This document shows positions 25,622 through 33,981 of a stretch of DNA of 64,000 nt, one piece after another. Position 1 is the first letter of the stretch. Each line of letters opens with the position of its first letter. The notes under the pieces are model-generated. The model worked only from the letters and a program-made list of their open reading frames with translations, searched no databases and had not been told where the DNA came from. This stretch comes from Paracoccus shandongensis (GTDB lineage Bacteria; Pseudomonadota; Alphaproteobacteria; Rhodobacterales; Rhodobacteraceae): the NCBI RefSeq assembly GCF_017315735.1, contig NZ_JAFLRK010000012.1:1-64000 (forward strand), read 5' to 3'. The position numbers and the translations under genes were made by a program.

Positions 25622-26551
25622 ATGGGTCAGGACAAAGCGGGTTTGCCGCCGGGTGCGGGCATGGCGGCGGGTGATCGCGGCCCGGCGCCGCATCTGCGGA
25701 TCGACGCCTATGACACCTCGGCCCAACCGCTGGGCATGGCGCAGCGGCAGTTGCTGCACGAACTGACGGTGGGGGTGTTGTGGCCGCACCGGGCCCGTGA
25801 CCTTGATCTGTTCCTGTCGCTGGGCCAGGGCTATCTGGCCACCGACGAGATCGGCCGCCCGGTCGGATCGGCCATGTATTTCCCGATGGGGGCGGATTTC
25901 GCCATGCTGGGGATGATGGTCACGGTGCCGCGCTTGCAGGCGCGGGGGGCGGGCAAGTGGCTATTGCAGCGCGTGCTGGCCGATTGCGCGGGCCGCGACC
26001 TGCGGCTGAGCGCGACGCGGTCGGGATACCGGCTTTATGCCGCGGCGGGGTTCCTGCCGGTGGGCGTCATTCACCAGCAGCAGGGGATCGCGCGGGCGGT
26101 TGAGCCGGTGCAGGCGACGGGGTTGCGGGTCCGCAGCCTGGAACCGGGGGACAAGGCGGCGCTGCGGGCGCTGGATGCGGCGGCCTATGGTGCGGTGCGG
26201 GCGCGGGTGCTGGACGGGCTGCTGGCCTTGTCCACCGGCACCGTGGCGCTGCGGGACGGGGCGGTCTGCGGCTTTGCCTTGCAGCGCGACTTCGGCAAGG
26301 GCGTGGTGATCGGCCCGGTCGTGGCCGAGGATGACGCAATGGCGATGGCGCTGGTCTCGCCGCTGATCCGCGCCAATGCGGGCACCTTCACGCGCCTTGA
26401 CACGCCGGTGAACAGCGAGGGCTTCCTGTCCTTCCTGGCCGATGCCGGGCTGGCGGCCTTCGATACCGTGACCGAGATGCGCATCGGCCCCCATCGCCGC
26501 GCGACGGAAGGGGCCGTGATCTATGGCCTGGCCTCGCATTCGCTGGGGTAG
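25622..26551 (+). CDS. GNAT-family acetyltransferase with two GNAT folds
   Basis: 309 aa. Residues about 30-160 form a GNAT fold with the acetyl-CoA motif A in MMVTVPRLQARGAGKWLLQR and a YAAAGF ending. The C-terminal half (RVRSLEPGDKAALRALDAAA ... VIGPVVAEDDAMAMALVSPL) is a second acetyltransferase-like fold. The same architecture occurs in the GNAT gene at 30452 within this window, which I read as a paralogue. Function is unknown; near amine catabolism genes an N-acetylation of an amine or amino acid is possible. Start at ATG 25622 is uncertain: ATG 25661 also fits. Confidence 0.75.
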   Translation: MGQDKAGLPPGAGMAAGDRGPAPHLRIDAYDTSAQPLGMAQRQLLHELTVGVLWPHRARDLDLFLSLGQGYLATDEIGRPVGSAMYFPMGADFAMLGMMVTVPRLQARGAGKWLLQRVLADCAGRDLRLSATRSGYRLYAAAGFLPVGVIHQQQGIARAVEPVQATGLRVRSLEPGDKAALRALDAAAYGAVRARVLDGLLALSTGTVALRDGAVCGFALQRDFGKGVVIGPVVAEDDAMAMALVSPLIRANAGTFTRLDTPVNSEGFLSFLADAGLAAFDTVTEMRIGPHRRATEGAVIYGLASHSLG

Positions 26552-26683
26552 GGGTTTCGACCGAACGGGCGTGATCAGGAAACCTGTCCGTTTCCCCCGC
26601 CTTTATCTGATGGTGCGACGCAAGGACGGCGCAATCCCAGACCACGAGAGGCCCGGCGGTGCGGGAAGGATAGGCCGCGACGT

Positions 26684-26705
26684 GGCGAAGGCGATGGCCT
26701 TCGCC
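26684..26705 (-). repeat. Short copy of the intergenic palindrome repeat (copy 3)
   Basis: Exact 22-bp palindrome of the long repeats at 7755 and 33598, in inverted orientation. The adjacent bases 26642-26683 read on the minus strand also reach a CACCGCCGGGCCTC block as in the long copies, so this is a truncated copy of the same element. Confidence 0.7.
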
Positions 26706-26714
26706 AATCAAGAT

Positions 26715-26732
26715 GGGGTGGGGTTCCACCCC
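26715..26732. terminator. Palindrome between convergent genes
   Basis: GGGGTGG-GGTT-CCACCCC lies 11 bases from the end of the convergent FAD oxidoreductase gene. It lacks a long T run, but position and symmetry suggest a two-way terminator. Related sequences lie at 39905 and 53820. Confidence 0.5.
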
Positions 26733-26743
26733 GCCACGCGCCG

Positions 26744-28027
26744 TTACGACAGCCGGTCCTTCAACCCGAACCACAACCCCACCAGCGGCAGGAACCAGGG
26801 CTTGCCGCTGTGCGCCGGGATCGCGGGCCAGTGCAGTCCCTCCAGCGGGTTCGTGCCGCGCCGTCCCATCGCCAGATCCGCCAGCACCTGCCCGATCAGC
26901 GTGGACATCTGCGCGCCGTGCCCGGAATAGCCCATGCCATAGATCATGCCGTCCACCTCGCCCGCGCGGGGGAAGCGGTCCTTGGTCATGTCCACCAGCC
27001 CGCCCCAGCAGTAATCCACCGGCACATCGGCCAGATGCGGAAAGATCGCCGTCATGGACCGGCGCAGGATCGCCCCCGACTTCGCGTCCGCCTTCTGGTC
27101 CGACCGGGCCGAGAACCGCGCCCGCCCGCCAAAGATCAGCCGCCGGTCGGGCGACAGGCGGAAATAGTTGCCGATGTTCATGGACGTGACGCAGGTCCGG
27201 TCGCCGGGCAGGGTGGCCGCGACCTCGGCCTTTGTCAGGGGCCGCGTCGCGATGATGAACGACCCGACCGAGATGATGCGCCGCCGGAAATGCCGCAAGG
27301 GCGCCGTGGTGCCATAGGCCCCGGTGGCGACAATCACCCGATCCGCCACAAGCCGCCCGCGCGGGGTCTGCAAGTCCCACCCCCTGGCTGCCCTGGCCCG
27401 CCCCGTCATGGGTGCGCCTTCCCAGATCCGCGCGCCGTGCCGCGCCGCCGCCCCGGCCAGCCCTTGGGCATAGCGGCCCATATGGATCATCGCGGATTTC
27501 TCATACAGCATCGCGCCGTGGAAGCTGTCCGACCCGACCTCGCCCGCCAGGTCGGCGCGGTCCAGCCAGCGGGTGTCGGGGTCGACCTCGGCATGGATCA
27601 GGTCGAAATTCGCGCGCAGGCCCGCGACATGGCTTGCCTTGGACGCCAGCTTCAGCTTGCCCGAGCGGCGGAAATCGCAGGCGATGTTTTCCTCGGCCAC
27701 GATCTGCTCGATCATGTCGATGGATCGGTCATAGGCGCGGTAAAGCGCATGCGCGCGTTCCGTCCCCAGATGCGCCTTGGCGTCGCCATAGCCATGGGCG
27801 ATGCCGTTGTTCAGGTGCCCGCCATTGCGCCCCGAGGCGCCCCAGCCGACGGTCTCGGCCTCCAGCAGGGCCACGCTGACGCCAGCCCTGGCCAGGCTGC
27901 GGGCGGCGTTCAGCCCGGTGAAGCCGCCGCCGATCACGGCCACGTCGAAGCGGCCCTCGACCGGCCCGGCCTCGGCCCCGGCAAAGGGGGCCACGCCGTC
28001 CTGCCAATAGGATGCGTGGCGGGTCAC
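26744..28027 (-). CDS. FAD-dependent amine/amino-acid oxidoreductase (PuuB/DAO family)
   Basis: 427 aa. The N-terminal YWQDG and the Rossmann FAD motif VAVIGGGFTGLNAARSLARA (about residues 28-47), then ETVGWGASGRNGGHLNNGIA, are the hallmark of gamma-glutamylputrescine oxidase-like DAO proteins. The C-terminal GMGYSGHGAQMSTLIGQVLA is the second flavin contact. It should oxidise a primary or secondary amine with FAD. The start is a GTG at 28027, overlapping the stop of the dehalogenase-like gene, so both form a two-gene operon. Confidence 0.88.
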   Translation of the reverse strand: MTRHASYWQDGVAPFAGAEAGPVEGRFDVAVIGGGFTGLNAARSLARAGVSVALLEAETVGWGASGRNGGHLNNGIAHGYGDAKAHLGTERAHALYRAYDRSIDMIEQIVAEENIACDFRRSGKLKLASKASHVAGLRANFDLIHAEVDPDTRWLDRADLAGEVGSDSFHGAMLYEKSAMIHMGRYAQGLAGAAARHGARIWEGAPMTGRARAARGWDLQTPRGRLVADRVIVATGAYGTTAPLRHFRRRIISVGSFIIATRPLTKAEVAATLPGDRTCVTSMNIGNYFRLSPDRRLIFGGRARFSARSDQKADAKSGAILRRSMTAIFPHLADVPVDYCWGGLVDMTKDRFPRAGEVDGMIYGMGYSGHGAQMSTLIGQVLADLAMGRRGTNPLEGLHWPAIPAHSGKPWFLPLVGLWFGLKDRLS

Positions 28028-28689
28028 AGCCCCACCACCTCGGCCAGGCCCGAGATGTCGCGGACCTCGGTATAGCCGTAATGGGGGTTCGCGGGTTCGT
28101 GGCCCCGGTTCACCCAGACCTTGTTGCGGATGCCGATGTCATGGGCGGTCATCAGGTCATAGCGGAAGGACGAGGACACATGCAGCACGTCCTCGGGTCC
28201 GCAGCCAAGCTGGTCGAACATGTATTCAAAGGCGCGCATCCGGGGCTTGTAGGCGCCGGCGCTTTCCGCCGTGAACACATGGTCGATGGGCGCGCCCAGC
28301 CTGGCGATGTTGTGGGGGATCTGGTCGTTCATGGAATTGGTCAGCGCCACCAGCGGGATCTTTCCGGCGATGCGCTGAAGGCCCGCGGGCACGTCCAGGT
28401 TCGGACCCCAGGTCGGCACGCGGTCATAGATGTCGGCGGCCACCGCCGGATCGAAGGCCAGGCCGTTGCGCTTGCAGGTGCGTTCCAGCGCGTTGTGGAC
28501 GACCTCGGCATAGGGTTTCCAGACGCCCAGAACCTCGTCCAGGCGGTAGGCCGCAAAATTGGCGATGAACTTCTCCATCCGGGGGCCGGACAGCTGGGCG
28601 CCGTAATGGTCGCGCGCGGCGCCCGCCATGTCGAAGAAGATCATCGTGCCGTGGCAATCGAAGGTGATGAATTTCGGGCGCTGCGCCAT
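28024..28689 (-). CDS. HAD hydrolase, type II haloacid dehalogenase-like (1)
   Basis: 221 aa. HAD motif I is FDCHGTMIFF (nucleophile Asp in F-D-x-x-G-T), motif II LTNSMND, motif III Lys in GAYKPRMRAFEYM and motif IV VSSSFRYDLMTAHDIG. Annotation as L-2-haloacid dehalogenase is by family; the usual dehalogenase pattern has variations here, and the amine-oxidation context suggests another small substrate. Clear ribosome site CAGGAGGCCCC before ATG 28689. First gene of the operon with the FAD oxidase. Confidence 0.87.
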   Translation of the reverse strand: MAQRPKFITFDCHGTMIFFDMAGAARDHYGAQLSGPRMEKFIANFAAYRLDEVLGVWKPYAEVVHNALERTCKRNGLAFDPAVAADIYDRVPTWGPNLDVPAGLQRIAGKIPLVALTNSMNDQIPHNIARLGAPIDHVFTAESAGAYKPRMRAFEYMFDQLGCGPEDVLHVSSSFRYDLMTAHDIGIRNKVWVNRGHEPANPHYGYTEVRDISGLAEVVGL

Positions 28690-28884
28690 GGGGCCTCCTG
28701 CGGGTCGGTTTTTCCCATCTTGGACGCACCGGGGCGGCGGGGTGTGCGGCAGTCGCCCGCCTGACGGCAGGAGATTGCGAAAATCCCGCGACGGACGGCA
28801 GGCCGTGCCGCCTGCGCCGCGACAACGGTGCCCGAGCCGCTGTGGAGCGGGCCAATCTGGCGGCAACCAAGGAAAGGAACCGCC

Positions 28885-29247
28885 ATGACGCTGCTGACCC
28901 CCATCGACACCGCCCCCGCCTTTGCCCCGCACGAGGATGTGGCCGCCGCTGACAAGCTGATCGCCGGCGCGCCCGCCTTCAAGACCTGGGCCCTGGACGA
29001 GGTGCCGCTGGGCAACTGGACCAAGATCCGCACCGGCATCTGGGAAGCCACCCCCGGCACCACCCGGTCCGCCAAGGGCGAGGCGCTGGAATTCTGCCAT
29101 ATCCTGTCTGGCGTCGTTGACCTGACCGAGGACGGCGGCGAGACGCGCCGGTTTGCCGCAGGCGACAGCTTCCTGATGAAGCCGGGCTTCAAGGGCACCT
29201 GGAAGACGGTCGAAACCGTGCGCAAGATCTATGTCTTCGCCGACTGA
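28885..29247 (+). CDS. Cupin-domain protein
   Basis: 120 aa. A single small beta-barrel with GIWEATPGTTRSAKGEALEF, CHILSGVVDLTEDGGETRRF and AAGDSFLMKPGFKGTWKTVE, the DUF861-type cupin pattern. The GEALEFCHILSG stretch and the F-L-M-K-P-G-F-KG-W motif match proteins found near ureidoglycolate, ectoine and amine catabolic genes. The start at 28885 has AAGGAAAGGAACC ahead. It is divergent from the dehalogenase-FAD oxidase operon and overlaps the deacetylase gene by 17 bases. Confidence 0.83.
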   Translation: MTLLTPIDTAPAFAPHEDVAAADKLIAGAPAFKTWALDEVPLGNWTKIRTGIWEATPGTTRSAKGEALEFCHILSGVVDLTEDGGETRRFAAGDSFLMKPGFKGTWKTVETVRKIYVFAD

Positions 29248-30337
29248 CCTGCTGGCCCGGCTGGTGGGCTTTCCCAGCGTCGTGGGCGGCCCGAACGGCG
29301 CGATCATTGCGTTCGTGCAGGATTACCTGCGCGGGTACGGGGTGGAACCCGCCCTGATCCCCGGACCCGAGGGCGACCGCTGGAACCTGTTCGCCACCAT
29401 CGGGGATCCCTCGCGCGCGGGTTACGTCCTGTCGGGCCACCTCGACGTGGTCCCGGCGGGGGAACCCGGCTGGCAGGGCGATCCCTTCATGCTGCGCAGC
29501 CATGGGGACCGCCTGATCGGACGCGGGGCCTGCGACATGAAGGGCTTTGTCGCGGCCGCCCTGGCCATGGTGCCCGAACTGGCCGCCATGCCGCTGTCCG
29601 CGCCGATCCACATCGCGCTGTCCTATGACGAGGAAGCGGGCTGCCGGGGGGTGCCGCATCTGCTGGCGGCGCTGCCGGGTCTTTGCGCCCCGCCCTTGGG
29701 GGCGATCATCGGAGAGCCGTCCGGCCTGGTGCCGGTCTTGGCCCACAAGGGCAAGGCGGCGCTGCGGCTGGCGGCGTCGGGCGTGGCGGGGCATAGCTCG
29801 CGCCCCGACCTGGGGGTGAACGCCATTCATGCGCTGCTGCCCGCGCTGAACGCGGCGGCGGCGCAGGCCGTGGTGCTGCAATCGGGGCCCCGGGACGCGC
29901 GCTTCGCGCCGCCCTGGTCCAGCCTTCAGATCGGCACGGTCACGGGCGGGCAGGCCGTCAACATCATCCCCGACCATGCCGAGGCGCAGATCGAGGCCCG
30001 CGCCATCCAGGGCGTCGATCCCAAGGCGATCCTGGCTCCGGTCGTCGCGGCGGCGCAGGGGCTGGCGGTGGACTGGCTGTCCTCCTATCCCGCGCTGGCC
30101 TTGGACCCCGATCACCCGCTGGCGCGGCTGATGGCCGACCTGACCGGCGCCACCCCCCTGGGCGCCGTCAGCTATGGGACCGAGGCCGGGCTTTACCAAG
30201 GGGCCGGGATCCCCGCGATCATCTGCGGCCCCGGCGACATCGCCCGCGCGCACCGCCCCGAGGAATACCTGACAACGGGCGAACTGGATGATTGCTGCGC
30301 CCTGATCCGCCGCCTGGGGCAAGGGCTTTGCCCGTGA
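29231..30337 (+). CDS. M20-family deacetylase (ArgE/acetylornithine deacetylase-like)
   Basis: 368-aa zinc hydrolase. Metal and catalytic residues: GHLDVVPAG (His, Asp), RGACDMKGF (bridging Asp), SYDEEAGCRG (catalytic and ligand Glu), GEPSGL and the C-terminal ICGPGDIARAHRPEEYL (His). ArgE removes acetyl from N2-acetylornithine; this one sits with GNAT proteins and an aminotransferase rather than arginine genes, so a different N-acylated amino acid is probable. Starts inside the cupin gene's last codons, so translation is probably coupled. Confidence 0.87.
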   Translation: MSSPTDLLARLVGFPSVVGGPNGAIIAFVQDYLRGYGVEPALIPGPEGDRWNLFATIGDPSRAGYVLSGHLDVVPAGEPGWQGDPFMLRSHGDRLIGRGACDMKGFVAAALAMVPELAAMPLSAPIHIALSYDEEAGCRGVPHLLAALPGLCAPPLGAIIGEPSGLVPVLAHKGKAALRLAASGVAGHSSRPDLGVNAIHALLPALNAAAAQAVVLQSGPRDARFAPPWSSLQIGTVTGGQAVNIIPDHAEAQIEARAIQGVDPKAILAPVVAAAQGLAVDWLSSYPALALDPDHPLARLMADLTGATPLGAVSYGTEAGLYQGAGIPAIICGPGDIARAHRPEEYLTTGELDDCCALIRRLGQGLCP

Positions 30338-30451
30338 CGGCATTTTCTGCGGCACCGCCCATGCGATCCGCAGGACATGCCGCGCGCACCGGCCAGATCG
30401 GTGATCCCGGGGGCGCGCCCGTGGCAGGATAACCGCAACAAGGATGAACCG

Positions 30452-31261
30452 ATGACCACCACCACGACCCCCGCGCTTGCCGCCTTTACCCCCGCCCATC
30501 TGCCGCAGGCGCTGCGCCTGTCCCGGCAGGCGGGCTGGCCCCACCGGCAACAGGACTGGGCGCTGACGCTGTCGGTCTCGCAAGGGGTCGTGGCGCTGGA
30601 CGGGGATCGCGTGGTCGGCACGGCGCTGTGTTCGCCCTTCGGCCCGGTCGCCACCCTGAACATGATCATCGTCGATGAGGCGATGCGCGGGCGTGGCCTA
30701 GGCCGCACGCTGATGGATGCCATCATCGCCTTGGCCGGGGACCGGGAAATGCGGCTGGTCGCCACCACCGACGGGCTGCCGCTTTACGAAAAGCTGGGCT
30801 TCCACGCCACCGGGCAGATCGTGCAGCACCAAGGCATCGCGACCGCAGCAGCGCCGGACCTGCCCGTGACGACCGGCACCTCCGCCGATATCGACCGCTT
30901 GGCCCCGACCGACCGCGCCGCCAGCGGCATGGACCGCGCGCCCCTGCTGCGCGCCATTGCCGCCGAAGGCGAGGTTCTGATCTGCAACACCGGCTTCGCC
31001 CTGCTGCGCGACTTCGGACGGGGCCGCGTCGTCGGCCCCATCACCGCCCCCGACACCGCCACCGCCCGCGCCATGCTGACGGATGCCGCGCGCCGCTGCG
31101 AGGGCACCTTCCTGCGCGCCGACCTGCGCGCAGGGCAGGGATTGGAGCCGCTGGCCGCCCGCCTGGGCCTTGCCCCCGTGGGCGGCGGCACCGCCATGGT
31201 CCGCAACCCGCAGACCCCCGATCCCACGACCTTTGCCCTGATCTCGCAGGCCCTTGGCTGA
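30452..31261 (+). CDS. GNAT-family acetyltransferase with two GNAT folds (paralogue)
   Basis: 269 aa. Motif A is MIIVDEAMRGRGLGRTLMDA, followed by GLPLYEKLGFHATG; a second half from about residue 145 (DIDRLAPTDRAASGMDRAPL ... GRGRVVGPITAPDTATARAM) mirrors the other GNAT at 25622, including the Y-x-x-x-G-F-x-x-x-G and HQGIA elements. Preceded by AAGGATGAACCG. It lies 114 bases after the deacetylase gene and 14 bases before the aminotransferase gene in the same direction. The likely role is acetylating an amine intermediate; substrate unknown. Confidence 0.82.
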   Translation: MTTTTTPALAAFTPAHLPQALRLSRQAGWPHRQQDWALTLSVSQGVVALDGDRVVGTALCSPFGPVATLNMIIVDEAMRGRGLGRTLMDAIIALAGDREMRLVATTDGLPLYEKLGFHATGQIVQHQGIATAAAPDLPVTTGTSADIDRLAPTDRAASGMDRAPLLRAIAAEGEVLICNTGFALLRDFGRGRVVGPITAPDTATARAMLTDAARRCEGTFLRADLRAGQGLEPLAARLGLAPVGGGTAMVRNPQTPDPTTFALISQALG

Positions 31262-31275
31262 ACCCGGAGAAGAAA

Positions 31276-32649
31276 ATGCTGAGCAATTCCCTTGTCGAGC
31301 TTGACCGCCGGCACCTGATCCACCCGGTTTCCTCCTTCCGCGGGCATGAGGCGCGCGGCGTGCGCATCCTGACCGGCGGGCAGGGCGCGACCGTCACCGA
31401 TGCCGAGGGCCGGACCCTGATCGACGGCTTCGCGGGCCTGTGGTGCGTGAACGCGGGCTATGGCCACGAAAGCATCGTCGAGGCCGCAGCCGACCAGATG
31501 CGCAAGCTGCCCTATGCCACCGGCTATTTCGACCTTGGGGCCGAGGCCCCGATCCGCCTGGCCGCCGCGCTGGCCGAACGCGCACCCGGCGATCTGAACC
31601 ACGTGTATTTCACGCTGGGCGGGTCGGACGCGGTGGACAGCACGATCCGCTTCATCCGTTATTACTGGCACGCCAAGGGCCAGCCGGGGCGCGACCAGTT
31701 CATCTCGGTCGCGAACGGCTATCACGGGTCCACGACCATGGGCGCGGGACTGACCGCGCTGCCGCTGTTCCACGACGGGTTCGGCGCGCCCTATGACTGG
31801 CAGCACAAGATTTCGTCCCATTATCTTTATCGCAACCCGGTGGGCACAGACTCGCAGGCGGTGATCGATGCCTCGGTCGCGGAACTGCGGGCCAAGATCG
31901 AGGCCATCGGCCCCGACCGCGTCGCCGCCTTCTATGTCGAGCCGATCCAGGGGTCCGGCGGCGTGCTGGTTCCGCCCCCCGGCTGGATCAAGGCGATGCG
32001 CGACCTTTGCGCCGGATACGACGTGCTGTTCGTCGCCGACGAGGTCATCACCGGCTTTGGCCGCACCGGCCCGCTGTTCGCCTGTCAGGACGAGGGCATC
32101 GTCCCCGACCTGATGACCACGGCCAAGGGCCTGACCTCGGGCTATGTGCCGATGGGCGCGGTCTTCATGCGCGATCATGTCTATGAAACGCTGGCCGACG
32201 GGGCGGGGGCCAAGGCCATCGGGCACGGCTTCACCTATTCCGCCCATCCCGTCTCGGCCGCCGTCGCGCTGGAGGTGCTGGCGCTTTACGAAGGGGGGTT
32301 GCTGGAGAATGGCCGCCGCGCGGGGGCGCGGTTGCAGGCGGGGCTGGAAAGCCTGCGCGATCACCCGCTGGTAGGCGACGTGCGGGGCAGGGGGATGCTG
32401 GCGGCCGTCGAACTGGTCGTGGACAAGGACGCCAAGACCCCGCTGCCGCCTGCCATCCAGCCTGCCACGCGGCTGTTCGACCGCGCATGGGACCAAGGGC
32501 TGATCGTGCGGTCCTTTGCGCAAGGCATCTTCGGCTATGCCCCGCCGCTCTGCTGCACGGAGGATCAGATCGACGCCATTGTCGAACGCACCCGCGCTGT
32601 CCTGGACCTGACGCTGGAGGATCCCGAGATCCGCGCGGTCCTGCGCTGA
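31276..32649 (+). CDS. Class III aminotransferase (omega-amino acid/diamine: pyruvate type)
   Basis: 457-aa PLP enzyme. DGFAGLWCVNAGYGHESI is the W-C/substrate loop typical of omega-transaminases, SVANGYHGSTTMGAGLT contains the cofactor-stacking Tyr-His-Gly, VADEVITGFGRTG the PLP Asp, and TTAKGLTSGYVPMGA the Schiff-base Lys. The N-terminal LDRRHLIHPVSSFRGHEARG resembles putrescine- or beta-alanine-pyruvate aminotransferases (SpuC-like). It overlaps the next gene by one base (TGATG). With the amine oxidase and semialdehyde dehydrogenase in this region it fits omega-amine breakdown. Confidence 0.9.
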   Translation: MLSNSLVELDRRHLIHPVSSFRGHEARGVRILTGGQGATVTDAEGRTLIDGFAGLWCVNAGYGHESIVEAAADQMRKLPYATGYFDLGAEAPIRLAAALAERAPGDLNHVYFTLGGSDAVDSTIRFIRYYWHAKGQPGRDQFISVANGYHGSTTMGAGLTALPLFHDGFGAPYDWQHKISSHYLYRNPVGTDSQAVIDASVAELRAKIEAIGPDRVAAFYVEPIQGSGGVLVPPPGWIKAMRDLCAGYDVLFVADEVITGFGRTGPLFACQDEGIVPDLMTTAKGLTSGYVPMGAVFMRDHVYETLADGAGAKAIGHGFTYSAHPVSAAVALEVLALYEGGLLENGRRAGARLQAGLESLRDHPLVGDVRGRGMLAAVELVVDKDAKTPLPPAIQPATRLFDRAWDQGLIVRSFAQGIFGYAPPLCCTEDQIDAIVERTRAVLDLTLEDPEIRAVLR

Positions 32650-33560
32650 TGGCGCTGCTGCTGCATTCGACGCCCGAACGCGGGGCCGTCTGGGGGCGCA
32701 TCTTCGCCGATGCGGGCGAGGGCTTCATCGCGGACGAGGCGGGCGTCACCGACCCCGCCCTTGTCACGCACCTGGCCTGCTGGACCCCGCCCGCCGACCT
32801 GGCGCGCTATCCCAACCTGCGCACGGTGATCTGCGTGGGCGCGGGCACCGACCATTTCCCGCCGCTGCCCCCGGGCGTGGCCCTGTCGCGCACCCTCGCG
32901 CCGGGGATCGAGGCGATGGTCCGCGATTGGGTGGTCATGGCGGTGCTGGCCCTGCACCGCGACCTGCCCGCCTATCTGGAGGATGCCGCGCGCGGTGCAT
33001 GGCAGCCGCGCCCGGCCCGGCTGGCCCGGTCCCGCCGGGTGGGGATCATGGGCATGGGCCGGATCGGGCGGCTGGCGGCGGAAAGCCTAGGTGCCCTGGG
33101 CTTTTCGGTCGCGGGCTACAGCCGTTCGGGCGCGCCGGTGGAGGGCGTCGCGGTCTTCGGCGCGGATCGGCTGGACGATTTCCTGGCCGGGGCGGACATC
33201 CTGGTCTGCCTGCTGCCCCTGACGGACCGGACGCGGAGGATGATGAACGACGCCTTTCTGGCCCGCCTGCCCGCCGGGGCGGGTCTGGTCCAGGCCGGGC
33301 GCGGCGCGCAACTGGACATGGACGCGCTGCGCCGGGCGCTCGACAGCGGCCGCCTGTCCGCCGCCATGCTGGACGTGACCGACCCCGAGCCCCTGCCCGC
33401 CGACCACTGGGCCTGGACGGACCCGCGCGTGCTGATCACCCCGCATGTCGCCGCCCATACCGATGCCGCCGAGGGCGCGCGCCATGCCCTTGCCGTGATC
33501 CGTGCCGATCGCGATGGCCAGCCCGTGCCGGGCCTGGTGGACCGCAGCCGGGGATATTGA
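32649..33560 (+). CDS. 2-hydroxyacid dehydrogenase, GhrA-like
   Basis: 303 aa. NAD(P)-binding GIMGMGRIGRLAAESLGALG (G-x-G-x-x-G), catalytic Arg in VQAGRGAQLD, Asp/Glu region AMLDVTDPEPLPADHWAWT and catalytic His in VLITPHVAAHT. The short N-terminal domain and HWAW ending are typical of glyoxylate/hydroxypyruvate reductase A. It would reduce the glyoxylate or other 2-oxoacid formed by transamination or oxidation. Coupled to the aminotransferase by a one-base overlap. Confidence 0.88.
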   Translation: MALLLHSTPERGAVWGRIFADAGEGFIADEAGVTDPALVTHLACWTPPADLARYPNLRTVICVGAGTDHFPPLPPGVALSRTLAPGIEAMVRDWVVMAVLALHRDLPAYLEDAARGAWQPRPARLARSRRVGIMGMGRIGRLAAESLGALGFSVAGYSRSGAPVEGVAVFGADRLDDFLAGADILVCLLPLTDRTRRMMNDAFLARLPAGAGLVQAGRGAQLDMDALRRALDSGRLSAAMLDVTDPEPLPADHWAWTDPRVLITPHVAAHTDAAEGARHALAVIRADRDGQPVPGLVDRSRGY

Positions 33561-33597
33561 GATGACTGATTCCTGCCGCAGGACCATCGCGCCGATT

Positions 33598-33790
33598 GGC
33601 GAAGGCCATCGCCTTCGCCGCCTGATGACATGGCCACCAGAACCGCCGGGCCTCAAAGGCTCGGCCAGCACCCGCCCCGCCCCCGGCGGGCGCTGGCCTT
33701 CCGTGGTCGCGGGGCTGCGCCGTCTCTGGTTGCACCCTCGCGCGGTGGGCAGGGGAAACGCGATGCCTTTCCTGATCCCGCCCGTGCCGG
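33598..33790 (+). repeat. Long intergenic repeat, copy 2
   Basis: Same architecture and orientation as 7755-7965: the identical 22-bp palindrome (33598-33619), a CCGCCGGGCC block, CCCGCCCCGCCCCCGGCGG, CCTTCCGTGGTC and the end block CCTGATCCCGCCCGT. By eye the copies agree at roughly three quarters of positions with small indels. It separates the dehydrogenase gene from the transport operon. Confidence 0.75.
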
Positions 33791-33981
33791 GCACCCTGGG
33801 CGCGGACTCGCGCGATATGCCGCGCGGTGCCCCGATACGAAAGAATCTGCTGCGCCGCCCCCATGTTTCGGCGTTTTGCAAACCCCGGATGACGCAATCT
33901 GGATGCGACGGGATGACGACGCCCGCGCTTCCGCCGACCTGACCGCCGCACACTCTGCGGCACCTGCGAAAGGAAGTTCCC
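33791..33981 (+). promoter_or_regulatory. Upstream region of the dehalogenase-peptide transporter operon
   Basis: 191 bases without a gene. A TTGC ... GCAA dyad (TTGCAAACCCCGGATGACGCAA) lies about 90 bases before the start and may be a regulator site. AAAGGAAG precedes the ATG. No convincing -10 seen. Confidence 0.3.
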
